NCBI RefSeq assembly: GCF_013185185.1
Contig: NZ_JAAZWE010000001.1
Span: 310,001-374,000 of the forward strand
Length of the DNA: 64,000 nt
Direction: 5' to 3'
DNA from: Saccharibacillus endophyticus
Lineage (GTDB): Bacteria > Bacillota > Bacilli > Paenibacillales > Paenibacillaceae
The position numbers and the translations under genes are program-made. Numbering within the stretch: the stretch's first letter is position 1; each line of letters opens with the position of its first letter. Below are positions 35,312-43,632 of the stretch, piece by piece. The notes below the pieces were generated by a model. The model did not search any database. It saw only the letters and a list, made by a program, of their open reading frames with translations, and had not been told where the DNA came from.

Positions 35312-37661
35312 AACGCCGCTGTCGGAAAAGCTGGAAGCCGAAACAAAAGCGTCCGAGCCGGAGAAAAAGACAAAAACGAAACCGAAAATGAAATTTCCTT
35401 CGGTGCGTCCTTGGCTCATTCGATCGGTCCTGCTCGGAATCGTCGTCGCGTTCGTGATCCTGCAGTATCCGTCCATGCAATACCGGGCAGCGGATTGGAC
35501 GCGGCAAGAAACGTCCGATATTTCGCTGAACCTGAACGAGCCGAGAGACTGGATCGAATATATGCAAAAAGCCAACTACGTGCTGCCTTTTACGCTTGCG
35601 CAGCAAAATTGGCGAAAAGATCAAGCGGTCGGCGTCGTGCCCGCCGATATCCTGCTGCCGGGCGGTTGGAACACTTACAATCCTTATCCTTCGGGAGCGC
35701 CGATTCCCGAAAGCTTCAAAAATCGGTTCGATACGCTGGTTACGGGTTGGCAGTCCAAAATGATGGGCGGAGGCACCGCCTTATCGGATATGCAGTACAT
35801 GGCGAAACATGAACCAACCGGACAGCAGCTCATTAACGGCTCCGACTGGTTAGGGGTTTTGGATACCGTTTACAATGCTGAATTGAAAACGAAGATGTCC
35901 GAAGATTACGCGTTTTATGCCGTAATTCGTTTTGATCGGAACGGAGCGATGAGCATACCCGTTTGGTATGGACTTCCGGACAGTTGGAAAGACCGGATGA
36001 CGGTGAATCAACTGAACCGTCAAGATTTCGTATCGGGACTTGGCAGGGTCGAACCTGCCATGCAGCAACTTTCCGCAATCGAACCTTATATCAAGCGGAT
36101 CGAAGCTCCGTCCGAATTCACGATGGTTTACGCGCTGCCGCGCGGTTCCCATTCTTCTTTATCGAGTCTCGATTCTTATCACGGTTATGCGATGGAGGAA
36201 GCCGGCTTCAGGCAGGTAGCGCTTTTGGCGCTGGGCTGCGCGATTCTGATCGGTTTGCTGCCGCTGGAGAGAAAGTTGCGCGCTCCGCGCAAAGACGGCC
36301 GGTTACTTGAAAGCCAAGAGGCGGACGCGCGCTTTTCAAACCTTGCCATGCCGCGCTTGCCTTTGGAGTTTTGGTTGTTCGGAGCCGTGCTCCCTGTCCT
36401 TTTCTATATCGAATTTGCCAGATATTCTTACGCGGCCGCAGAAGCTTTTCGATCGGCGGAAAGCATCGTTCCGATCACGCTGGCGATCTGCGCATGGATA
36501 TGGACTTTGATTTTCTGGTGCGGATCGGCGTGGTTTTTGATGATGGCTTTGCGTCGAGGATTCGGATCGACGTTGGCGCAAGGGAGCTTATCGGTGCGCG
36601 GCTTTAACTGGCTGCATGCCTTCGACCCGGCTGACCGAAGCGACCGTTCGTTAATCAAGCTGACGGCAACGCATTTCTTGATGCTGGCCGCGATCGTGTC
36701 GTCGGCCGTATGGATATGGTTTTACGCGCTGATTCCGTTGGCTGTGTATTTGCTGGTTCTGCTTTATTTATTCAAAAAGCAAAAAGACCGGCTGCGTCAG
36801 GATTACGATCGTCTTTTCGATTCTGTCCGCGCTATGGCGCAAGGCGACCTAGGCATCGAAATCGACGGTCGCATGGGAATGTTCGATCCGATGAAGCAAG
36901 AACTGCAAAAAGTTCGCGAAGGCTTCAAGCATGCGGTCGACGAAGAAACGAAAAGCCAGCGAAGCAAAAGCGAACTGGTAACCAACGTCTCGCATGATTT
37001 GAAGACTCCTGTGACGGCGATCCTGACGTACGTCAATTTGCTCCAGCAGGCGGATCTCACGGAAGAAGACCGCAAGGCTTATATCGAGGTATTAAGCGGA
37101 AAGTCTCAACGCTTGAGCCGGCTGATCGAAGATTTGTTCGAGTATACCCGGGCATCCAGCGGCAATACGGAAATCGCGCCCGTCAGCGTTGATTTGGCGG
37201 AGCTGCTGAAGCAGGCGCATATTGAATTGGAAGACAAGTTAACTGAAGCAGGCGTTCAGTTGCGATTCCGTCTGCCGGATCACAAAGTGATTGTACCGTT
37301 GGACAGCGAAAAGGCGTTCCGCGTATTCGAAAATCTGTACCTGAACATCGCCAAATATGCAGCACCGGGATCCCGCGCCCATATCGAGTTGACGGAGCTG
37401 GAGCATGAAGTCGTCGTTTCGTTCAAAAACGTGTCCGCCGCCGAACTGGATTTCAAAGCCGACGAGATCACGGAACGTTTCGTTCGAGGCGATCGCTCCC
37501 GTCATACGGAAGGTTCGGGTCTGGGCCTTGCGATCGTAAAAAGCCTGGTCGAGCTGCAAGGCGGGACATTCGATCTTCAGCTTGACGGCGACTTGTTCAA
37601 AGCGGTCATTCGCTGGCCGATGCCGAAGCGCTCTTTAGAGACAGACGATGTTTCCGATTGA
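35298..37661 (+). CDS. Membrane sensor histidine kinase, multi-helix type
   Basis: A 787-residue kinase. A Lys-rich cytoplasmic head is followed by a helix (about 39-57), a large extracellular region to about 305, and then several helices between about 305 and 500 (including FWLFGAVLPVLFYIEFA and LTATHFLMLAAIVSSAVWIW). A HAMP-like linker precedes the H-box NVSHDLKTPVTAILTYVNLL, with phospho-acceptor H566. The ATPase has EGSGLGLAIVKSLVELQGG. It starts with TTG inside the response regulator gene. The multi-helix sensor is longer than in VanS-type kinases; the signal is unknown. Confidence 0.88.
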   Translation: MKNNKTPLSEKLEAETKASEPEKKTKTKPKMKFPSVRPWLIRSVLLGIVVAFVILQYPSMQYRAADWTRQETSDISLNLNEPRDWIEYMQKANYVLPFTLAQQNWRKDQAVGVVPADILLPGGWNTYNPYPSGAPIPESFKNRFDTLVTGWQSKMMGGGTALSDMQYMAKHEPTGQQLINGSDWLGVLDTVYNAELKTKMSEDYAFYAVIRFDRNGAMSIPVWYGLPDSWKDRMTVNQLNRQDFVSGLGRVEPAMQQLSAIEPYIKRIEAPSEFTMVYALPRGSHSSLSSLDSYHGYAMEEAGFRQVALLALGCAILIGLLPLERKLRAPRKDGRLLESQEADARFSNLAMPRLPLEFWLFGAVLPVLFYIEFARYSYAAAEAFRSAESIVPITLAICAWIWTLIFWCGSAWFLMMALRRGFGSTLAQGSLSVRGFNWLHAFDPADRSDRSLIKLTATHFLMLAAIVSSAVWIWFYALIPLAVYLLVLLYLFKKQKDRLRQDYDRLFDSVRAMAQGDLGIEIDGRMGMFDPMKQELQKVREGFKHAVDEETKSQRSKSELVTNVSHDLKTPVTAILTYVNLLQQADLTEEDRKAYIEVLSGKSQRLSRLIEDLFEYTRASSGNTEIAPVSVDLAELLKQAHIELEDKLTEAGVQLRFRLPDHKVIVPLDSEKAFRVFENLYLNIAKYAAPGSRAHIELTELEHEVVVSFKNVSAAELDFKADEITERFVRGDRSRHTEGSGLGLAIVKSLVELQGGTFDLQLDGDLFKAVIRWPMPKRSLETDDVSD

Positions 37662-37670
37662 TTTTTGATG

Positions 37671-37922
37671 AAAAAAACGCCCTTAAACAGGGCGTCAACG
37701 TGTCTAGAAAGTCCGACGAAACTGGAAGTGAGACGGCGGAGAGAGAAATTCAGTGAAGGAACGATAGTGATCGCCTTTGAAATTGAGAAAATTCTGCTAA
37801 AAATTTAATCCTTTTCTCAATTTCAACACGCGACCGGAACGAATTTTTCTCGGAGTCGGCTCGCTTCCTGCGTCGAGCTGACTTTTGCGCCAGCCTGACG
37901 CCCTTAAAACAGGGCGTTTTTT
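37671..37922. repeat. Giant-hairpin intergenic element, copy 4 (subtype B)
   Basis: A small hairpin, ACGCCC...GGGCGT, occurs at each end (about 37677-37695 and 37898-37916); the right one is followed by T6. In between is the palindromic core: GGAAGTGAG pairing with CTCGCTTCC, GAGAGAAATTC with GAATTTTTCTC, and an inner stem TTGAAATTGAGAAAA with TTTTCTCAATTTCAA. The inner stem differs from copies 2 and 5 at two base pairs, changed on both arms. It lies between the convergent kinase and LysR genes. Confidence 0.8.
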
Positions 37923-37939
37923 CATTCAAAACAAACAGC

Positions 37940-38851
37940 TCAAAGCGCTTCGCTCAAGCGTCGGTTCACCTGCTCGGCATCTTCGTCCGTCATCAGTCCG
38001 ATCAACGTGAGCAGCATCTGCGACATCCACTTTTTCGGGTGCAGCAGCAGTTGAAGATGGAATTTCAAATCCGGATGTTCGAACGGAATGCTCGCAAGCG
38101 TTCCGCGCTGAATTTCTTCCTCGACCGCGATTTGCGGCAGCAAAGCGATGCCCAGGCCGTTCATGACGCAGTGCTTGATCGCCTCAAGGCTACCTAATTC
38201 GAACCCGATGCGGTAGCTGACTTCATGTTCGCGCAGAACCTTTTCGAAGGTGCTTCGGTACAGGCAGCTTCCTTCCGAGACGATCAGCTCGCAGCCGTTC
38301 AGATCGTTCAGGCGAATGGTTTCTTCGACCGTCAACGCATGGCCCGGCGGCGCGACCAGCACCAACGGTTCTTCGCGGATGACGATGCAGCGGAGCGAAG
38401 GGTCGGCAGGCTTGCGGTCGAGCAGCAGTGCCAGATCATATTCGCCTTCCTTGAGCTTGTTCACCAGATTGCTTTCGCTGTCGGGCAGCATTTGAATTCC
38501 GATTCCGGGATGCTTGAGCCGAAGCTTTTGCAGATACGGAGGCAGATAGTAGGCGGCGAGCGAATCGATGGTACCGATCGTGACGGCTCCGTCGAGCTGA
38601 TTGCCGATCGCTTCTTTGGATTCGTCGTACAGCTCCAACATTTGCACGGCCAGCTTCAGCAGCGCCTCGCCGGGAGGGGTCAGGCGAAGCTGGCGGCCGA
38701 AGCGTTCGAACAACGCCACGCCGTATTCGCGTTCCAGCTTCTGCATCTGCATCGTTACGCTGGATTGGGCGTAGCCGAGCTCTTCGGCAGCCTTCGTGAA
38801 GCTTTGACGCCGAGCGACTTCCCGGAAGGTGCGGAGGTAAGTCAGTTCCAT
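37940..38851 (-). CDS. LysR-family regulator divergent from dapA
   Basis: A 303-residue LysR-type regulator. The helix-turn-helix is MELTYLRTFREVARRQSFTK followed by AAEELGYAQSSVTMQMQKLE; the inducer domain spans about 90-295. The ATG at 38851 follows AAAAGGAGC. It is divergent from a dihydrodipicolinate synthase-like gene with 125 bp between starts, so it probably controls that gene and itself. CysL/CzcR-like LysR proteins are similar in overall form; the coinducer is unknown. Confidence 0.88.
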   Translation of the reverse strand: MELTYLRTFREVARRQSFTKAAEELGYAQSSVTMQMQKLEREYGVALFERFGRQLRLTPPGEALLKLAVQMLELYDESKEAIGNQLDGAVTIGTIDSLAAYYLPPYLQKLRLKHPGIGIQMLPDSESNLVNKLKEGEYDLALLLDRKPADPSLRCIVIREEPLVLVAPPGHALTVEETIRLNDLNGCELIVSEGSCLYRSTFEKVLREHEVSYRIGFELGSLEAIKHCVMNGLGIALLPQIAVEEEIQRGTLASIPFEHPDLKFHLQLLLHPKKWMSQMLLTLIGLMTDEDAEQVNRRLSEAL

Positions 38852-38895
38852 GAAACATGCTCCTTTTTGTCGAATCATCAAAAACTTTGATGTGA

Positions 38896-38941
38896 TGTAT
38901 CATTTATTATAGCTAACGCTGATCGATTTTTCCATGATACA
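38896..38941. promoter_or_regulatory. Candidate LysR operator region between LysR gene and dapA
   Basis: TGTATCAT at 38896-38903 and its exact complement ATGATACA at 38934-38941 lie in the divergent intergenic region. LysR tetramers often bind two half-palindromes of this spacing range. Confidence 0.4.
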
Positions 38942-38976
38942 GTAGAGCTAACAAAAGTCTGCTGGGAGGAAACCCA

Positions 38977-39876
38977 ATGTTAACCGAACAACAGCTACAT
39001 GGTATCTACGTGCCCGTCGTCACTCCGTTTTTGCCGGGAGGAGAGCTTGATTTGGAATCGTTCCACAAGCTGTCCGCGTCGCTTGTTTCGCAGGGGATCA
39101 ACGGTTTGGTCGTGAACGGCACGACCGGCGAGTCGCCGACCGTAACCTGCGAGGAATTAAGCCTGCTGTCCGCCGCCGCCAAATCCGCGATCGGAGCCGC
39201 GAATGTTCCGCTCGTTCTCGGAACCGGTACGAACGATACCCGGTCCTCGGTCCAAAAGACAGAGCTTGCCGGCAAACTGGGTGCCGATGCCGTGTTGGCC
39301 GTTGTTCCCTACTACAATAAGCCTTCCCAGCAGGGGATCGTGGCGCATTTTCGCAAGATTGCCGAAGTCGGCCTTCCGGTCATCGCCTACGAGATTCCGG
39401 CTCGTACGGGCGTTCGGATGGAAACGGACACGGTACGGACGATTTTGGAGATCGACGGCATCACCGGGCTCAAAGACTGCTCGGGCAGCACCGAACTGAT
39501 CGACGCTTTGCAAGCTTCCGGTCATCGCAAGCCGGTCCTGTGCGGCGACGATACCCGGCTGCTGGAATTCATGGAGGCGGGCGCGGCCGGAGGGATGCTT
39601 GTGTCGGCACATGTTTGCGCCGAAGATCTTTTGACGGTATACCGTCGTTTCCGCTCGGGAAGACCGGAAGAAGCGCGCACGGCGTTCGAAAAATTGATTC
39701 CGCTGATGAACTTGATGTTCGAAGAACCGAATCCGGCGCCGGTCAAGTGGCTGCTTGCGGAAGCGGGTCAGATCGCGCACGGCACGCTCCGGCTTCCGAT
39801 GGTCGAGATCGGCGAAGAACTGCGCGGCAAACTGCGCGGGATCGGCGTATTGCCGGGAGACGCGTTGACTTTGTAA
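38977..39876 (+). CDS. dapA: 4-hydroxy-tetrahydrodipicolinate synthase (DapA family)
   Basis: A 299-residue class I aldolase of the DHDPS/NAL family. The Schiff-base lysine is K166 in GITGLKDCSGS. The catalytic tyrosine is in AVVPYYNKPSQQG and the substrate arginine in YEIPARTGVRM; NGTTGESPTVT supplies the threonine pair. These match DapA better than N-acetylneuraminate lyase. DapA condenses pyruvate with aspartate semialdehyde for lysine and diaminopimelate. It stands alone beside a divergent LysR gene, unusual for a housekeeping dapA, so a second or specialised copy is possible. GGGAGGAAACC precedes the ATG. Confidence 0.85.
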   Translation: MLTEQQLHGIYVPVVTPFLPGGELDLESFHKLSASLVSQGINGLVVNGTTGESPTVTCEELSLLSAAAKSAIGAANVPLVLGTGTNDTRSSVQKTELAGKLGADAVLAVVPYYNKPSQQGIVAHFRKIAEVGLPVIAYEIPARTGVRMETDTVRTILEIDGITGLKDCSGSTELIDALQASGHRKPVLCGDDTRLLEFMEAGAAGGMLVSAHVCAEDLLTVYRRFRSGRPEEARTAFEKLIPLMNLMFEEPNPAPVKWLLAEAGQIAHGTLRLPMVEIGEELRGKLRGIGVLPGDALTL

Positions 39877-39901
39877 AAAAAGATATCGGCCGGAACGTTC
39901 G

Positions 39902-39950
39902 AACAGGGCGTCAAACTTTCATGGTTTCATGAAGGCTTGACGCCCTGTTT
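39902..39950 (+). terminator. Terminator of dapA
   Basis: AACAGGGCGTCAA (39902-39914) pairs with TTGACGCCCTGTT (39938-39950), with CTTTCATG/TCATGAAGG pairing inside and a short T run. Confidence 0.75.
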
Positions 39951-39997
39951 GCGGTGCGGAGGATTGAGCGAAAAGACGTACGTTTACAAATTTTCCA

Positions 39998-40027
39998 TTG
40001 ACAGGCGGGAGAGCCTGTCTTTATTCT
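39998..40027 (+). promoter_or_regulatory. Candidate promoter of the GH43 gene
   Basis: Perfect TTGACA at 39998-40003 and TATTCT at 40022-40027 with an 18-bp spacer that contains an ACAGGC/GCCTGT inverted repeat. Confidence 0.5.
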
Positions 40028-40034
40028 TTGAATG

Positions 40035-40049
40035 CGGAAAGCGCTTACT
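40035..40049. promoter_or_regulatory. cre-like CcpA site before GH43
   Basis: CGGAAAGCGCTTACT matches 13 of 15 positions of the WTGNAANCGNWNNCW consensus and sits just downstream of the -10 box, where CcpA would repress. Confidence 0.55.
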
Positions 40050-40092
40050 TAATGCGCTCTCGGCGATTCCATACAGACGAGGATGAAAGAAA

Positions 40093-41507
40093 ATGGCCAA
40101 CAAGCAAGGATTCAATCCGTATCTTCCTTCTTGGGAGTATGTTCCCGACGGGGAGCCGTACGTTTTTGAAGGTCGCGTGTACGTCTACGGTTCGCACGAC
40201 CGCTTCAACGGTCACGTATTTTGCTTGAACGATTACGTGTGCTGGTCGGCTCCGGAAAACGATTTGACCGATTGGCGCTGCGAAGGCGTGATTTATCGGA
40301 GTACCGACGACCCGCTCGATCCGGACGGAAAGATGTGTTTGTACGCTCCCGACGTCACGGTCGTTATTATCTGTATTACGTTTTGGACAAAGTGCCGGTC
40401 GTGTCGGTTGCGGTGAGCGATACGCCGGGAGGCCGGTATGCGTTTTACGGATACGTGCGGGATTCTGCCGGCATCCGGTTGGGCGAGCGGGAAGGAGACG
40501 AACCCCAATTCGACCCCGGCGTCCTAACGGAAGGAGATCGAACTTATCTGTATACCGGATTTTGTTCCGCGGGAGACAAGTCCAGGCACGGAGCGATGGC
40601 CACGGTACTCGGGACGGATATGCTGACGATTCTCGAAGAACCGAAATTCGTGCTGCCCAGCCAGCCTTACAGCGAAGGCAGCGGATTCGAAGGATACGAA
40701 TTTTTCGAGGCGCCGTCTATCCGTAAACGGGGCGAAATCTATTATTTGATCTATTCGTCGATATCCATGCACGAATTGTGTTACGCCACCAGCTTGCATC
40801 CGACCCGCGATTTTACGTACGGCGGCGTAATCGTCAGCAACTGCGACCTGCATGTGGGAACTTACAAACCGGCGGACAAACCGATCTATTACGGCGGCAA
40901 CAACCACGGCAGCCTGGTCGAAATCGACGGGCGTTGGCACGTCTTTTACCACCGTCATACGAACGGGACCGCCTTCTGCCGCCAAGGCTGCTTCGAGCCG
41001 GTGAAGTTCGACGGCGAAGGCCGCATTCCTCAGGTCGAGATCACGACCAGCGGTCCGAACGGCGGCCCGCTCGAAGGATGCGGCGAATATCCGGCTTATT
41101 TGGCCTGCCATCTGTTCCGCCGCGAAGACGCGATGTATACCGGCGGTTTCGGTCCGGAAGGCGCATGGATGGACGCCCGTTTTCCGAAAATCACGCAGGA
41201 CGGCCGGGACGGGGACGAAGAGATCGGCTATATCGCCAACATGACCGAATCGTCGACGGCGGGATTCAAATATTTCCGCTGCGAAGACGTTCGCAAGGTC
41301 AAGATCAAGACCCGCGGCTACTGCCAAGGCGCATTCGGGGTGAAAACGTCTTGGGACGGCCCGGTTCTGGGAAGCATTCCCGTGCGGTCGACGAATGTGT
41401 GGGTCGAATCGGAAGCGGAGATCGCGATCCCGGACGGCGTGCAGGCATTGTACTTCGCCTACGTCGGCACCGGCGGTCCCAGTCTTGCTTCGTTCACGCT
41501 CGAATAA
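40093..41507 (+). pseudogene. GH43 glycosidase gene interrupted by a frameshift
   Basis: The first frame (40093 to about 40360) encodes a GH43 N-terminus with the catalytic-base segment YVPDGEPYVF (D19) and VYVYGSHDRF. It then loses the family sequence after CLYAPDV. The homologous sequence resumes one frame over as GRYYLYYVLDKVPVVSVAVS and continues to 41507 with EFFEAPSIRK (candidate acid Glu), HTNGTAFCRQ and a C-terminal beta-sandwich. So about 470 residues of a probable arabinosidase/xylosidase are split at about 40354-40364. Family members usually have a few more residues at this loop, so a small deletion, not a single lost base, is likely. A sequencing error is the alternative. Confidence 0.8.
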
Positions 41508-41518
41508 ACGGAATTCCC

Positions 41519-41549
41519 GGCTCCTTTCCTTCGGGGAAGGAGCTTTTTT
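41519..41549 (+). terminator. Terminator of the GH43 gene
   Basis: GCTCCTTTCC and GGGAAGGAGC around a TTCG tetraloop, followed by six T. Confidence 0.85.
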
Positions 41550-41576
41550 AACGGAAAAAGCCTTCGATGTTAAAAA

Positions 41577-41591
41577 ATGATAACGCTTTCT
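41577..41591. promoter_or_regulatory. cre-like CcpA site before the permease operon
   Basis: ATGATAACGCTTTCT matches 14 of 15 positions of the cre consensus, 65 bp upstream of the first permease gene, implying glucose repression of the transport and hydrolase genes. Confidence 0.6.
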
Positions 41592-41655
41592 TAAGAATGT
41601 CGGCTTATGTTGGGCCTTTTTCCGGTAGTAAGCTTGAGGCAAGGGAGGAGAGCGC

Positions 41656-42639
41656 ATGAACTTGAATACGCAAGCTACCGGATCGGGCGTCGCCGAAAAA
41701 TCGGGATCGCGGTTGTGGAAGCGCTTTAAGAAACAAGCAACATTGCATGTTTTCGTCGGAATGGGTATCGCGTTTTTGTTGGTTTTCGCATACACGCCGA
41801 TGTTCGGCATCCTGATGGCGTTCAAGGATTATTCCATTTCGGACGGCATCCGGGGCATCTTCACCAGCGAATGGGTAGGATTTCGCCATTTCGACGAATT
41901 TTTTCGCGATTACCAGTTCGGCATGATCGTCAGAAACACCATCGCGCTCAGCCTGCTCAAAGTGCTGTTCACGTTTCCGGCTCCGATTCTGTTGGCCGTT
42001 CTGCTGAACGAAGTCAAAAACAACGGGTTCAAACGGGTCGTGCAAACGATCAGCTATTTGCCGCATTTCATTTCCTGGGTCGTGGTGGTGGGACTCGCTT
42101 TTTCGCTGCTGTCCACGGATATCGGCATGGTCAATAAGCTGCTGCTCGGACTCGGCGTGATCGACCGGCCTTTGGACATCCTGACGAATCCGAATTCGTT
42201 CTGGGGGTTGGCGGTCGGCAGCGCGGTATGGAAAGAGGTCGGTTGGTGGACGATTATTTTCCTGGCGGCCATTGCGGGAATCAATCCTTCGCTTTATGAA
42301 GCGGCGCAGATCGACGGGGCGGGCCGCCTCGCGCGCATCCGGCACATCACGCTGCCCGGCATGAAAGGAACGATCGTCGTCGTGCTGATTCTCACGATCG
42401 GCAGCATTCTGGGCGGCGGCATGGTCGGCTCCAATTTCGAACAAGCTTTCCTGTTCGGCAACAGCATCAACAACCCGACTTCGGAGATCGTGCAGACCTA
42501 TGCGTTCAAAGTCGGGCTCAAGGACGGACGGTTTTCGTACGCGGCCGCCATCGACCTGATTCAATCCGTCATTTCGGTCATCTTGATTTTTTCCAGCAAC
42601 TATATCGCCAAACGGAGCTCGGGCTCGAGCCTGTTCTAG
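41656..42639 (+). CDS. ABC sugar transporter permease, LplB-like
   Basis: A 327-residue inner-membrane permease with six helices. The ATPase-contact EAA loop is visible as YEAAQIDGAGRLARIRHITLP (about residues 215-235). The N-terminal VFAYTPMFGILMAFKDY and later GGGMVGSNFEQAFLFGN are typical of LplB/YteP-type permeases for plant oligosaccharides. GGGAGGAGAGC precedes the ATG. It is the first gene of an operon running to 45198 or beyond. No ATPase gene is present; such systems normally share an MsmX-type ATPase encoded elsewhere. Confidence 0.9.
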   Translation: MNLNTQATGSGVAEKSGSRLWKRFKKQATLHVFVGMGIAFLLVFAYTPMFGILMAFKDYSISDGIRGIFTSEWVGFRHFDEFFRDYQFGMIVRNTIALSLLKVLFTFPAPILLAVLLNEVKNNGFKRVVQTISYLPHFISWVVVVGLAFSLLSTDIGMVNKLLLGLGVIDRPLDILTNPNSFWGLAVGSAVWKEVGWWTIIFLAAIAGINPSLYEAAQIDGAGRLARIRHITLPGMKGTIVVVLILTIGSILGGGMVGSNFEQAFLFGNSINNPTSEIVQTYAFKVGLKDGRFSYAAAIDLIQSVISVILIFSSNYIAKRSSGSSLF

Positions 42640-42654
42640 AAAGGAGGAGAACCG

Positions 42655-43536
42655 TTGAACCTCGATCAAAAGCAAAAAGACCGCGTCATGGACACGTTCG
42701 TCAACGTCACGTTGTTCGTCATCATGCTGTCGATGCTGTATCCGTTTTATTACGTGCTGATCTTGTCCTTCAACAAAGGCACCGATTCCCTGCTCGGGAA
42801 CGTCTATCTATGGCCGCGAAGTTTCACGTTGGAAAACTACGCCCAATTTCTGAACGACGCGGCATGGTACAAAGCGTTTCTGGTCACGGTGGCGCGAACG
42901 GTGCTCGGAACGGTATCGGGCGTGCTGTTCACCTGTTTGGTGGCCTACGGATTGTCGCATCGCGATTTGCTGTTCCATAAAGCCTATTTCACGATCATCA
43001 TTTTCGCCATGTATTTCTCGGGCGGCTTGATTCCGTATTACGTGGTGCTGCGCTCGATCGGCCTGCTGAACTCGTTCGGGGTCTACATCGTGCCGTCGCT
43101 GCTGAATACCTTTTTCCTATTGATCGCGATCTCGTTTTTCCGGGACATTCCGGGCGAATTGAAAGAATCGGCCCATATCGACGGAGCGCGCGAGCTGGTG
43201 GTGTTTTACCGGATCGTCCTGCCGGTGTCGATGCCGCTGATCGCCACGATGGCGCTGTTCGTCGGAGTCGGTCAATGGAACTCCTGGCTCGATTCGGCGT
43301 ATTTCGTCCAATCGGAAGAGCTGCGCACGCTGGCGTTCCGGATGATGGAAGTCATTAATCGGAGCAATGCCCCGATGGACGCGATCGCCGTGGCCAACAG
43401 CTCGTCCGCCGGCGTGACCAGTTACTCGCTTCAGGTCGCGGCCATGGTCATCTCCATCGCGCCGATCGTCTGCGTATACCCGTTTTTGCAAAAGTATTTT
43501 ATACAGGGCATCATGCTCGGCTCGGTCAAAGGCTGA
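42655..43536 (+). CDS. ABC sugar transporter permease, LplC/YtcP-like
   Basis: A 293-residue permease with six helices, partner of the LplB-like protein. Conserved elements are MLSMLYPFYYVLILSFNKG, FSGGLIPYYVVLRSIGLLNS and the EAA-type loop ELKESAHIDGARELVVFYRI. It starts with TTG 15 bp after the previous stop, preceded by AAAGGAGGAG. With the lipoprotein at 43633 it forms a CUT1-type importer. Confidence 0.9.
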   Translation: MNLDQKQKDRVMDTFVNVTLFVIMLSMLYPFYYVLILSFNKGTDSLLGNVYLWPRSFTLENYAQFLNDAAWYKAFLVTVARTVLGTVSGVLFTCLVAYGLSHRDLLFHKAYFTIIIFAMYFSGGLIPYYVVLRSIGLLNSFGVYIVPSLLNTFFLLIAISFFRDIPGELKESAHIDGARELVVFYRIVLPVSMPLIATMALFVGVGQWNSWLDSAYFVQSEELRTLAFRMMEVINRSNAPMDAIAVANSSSAGVTSYSLQVAAMVISIAPIVCVYPFLQKYFIQGIMLGSVKG

Positions 43537-43632
43537 CGTTCGAAACCCTGCGGGCAATTGCCGGACATTCGACGCGGTATGAAGATATTCGTTTTGATCC
43601 ATCATGATGACGAAAACGGAGGGGTTTTGAAG

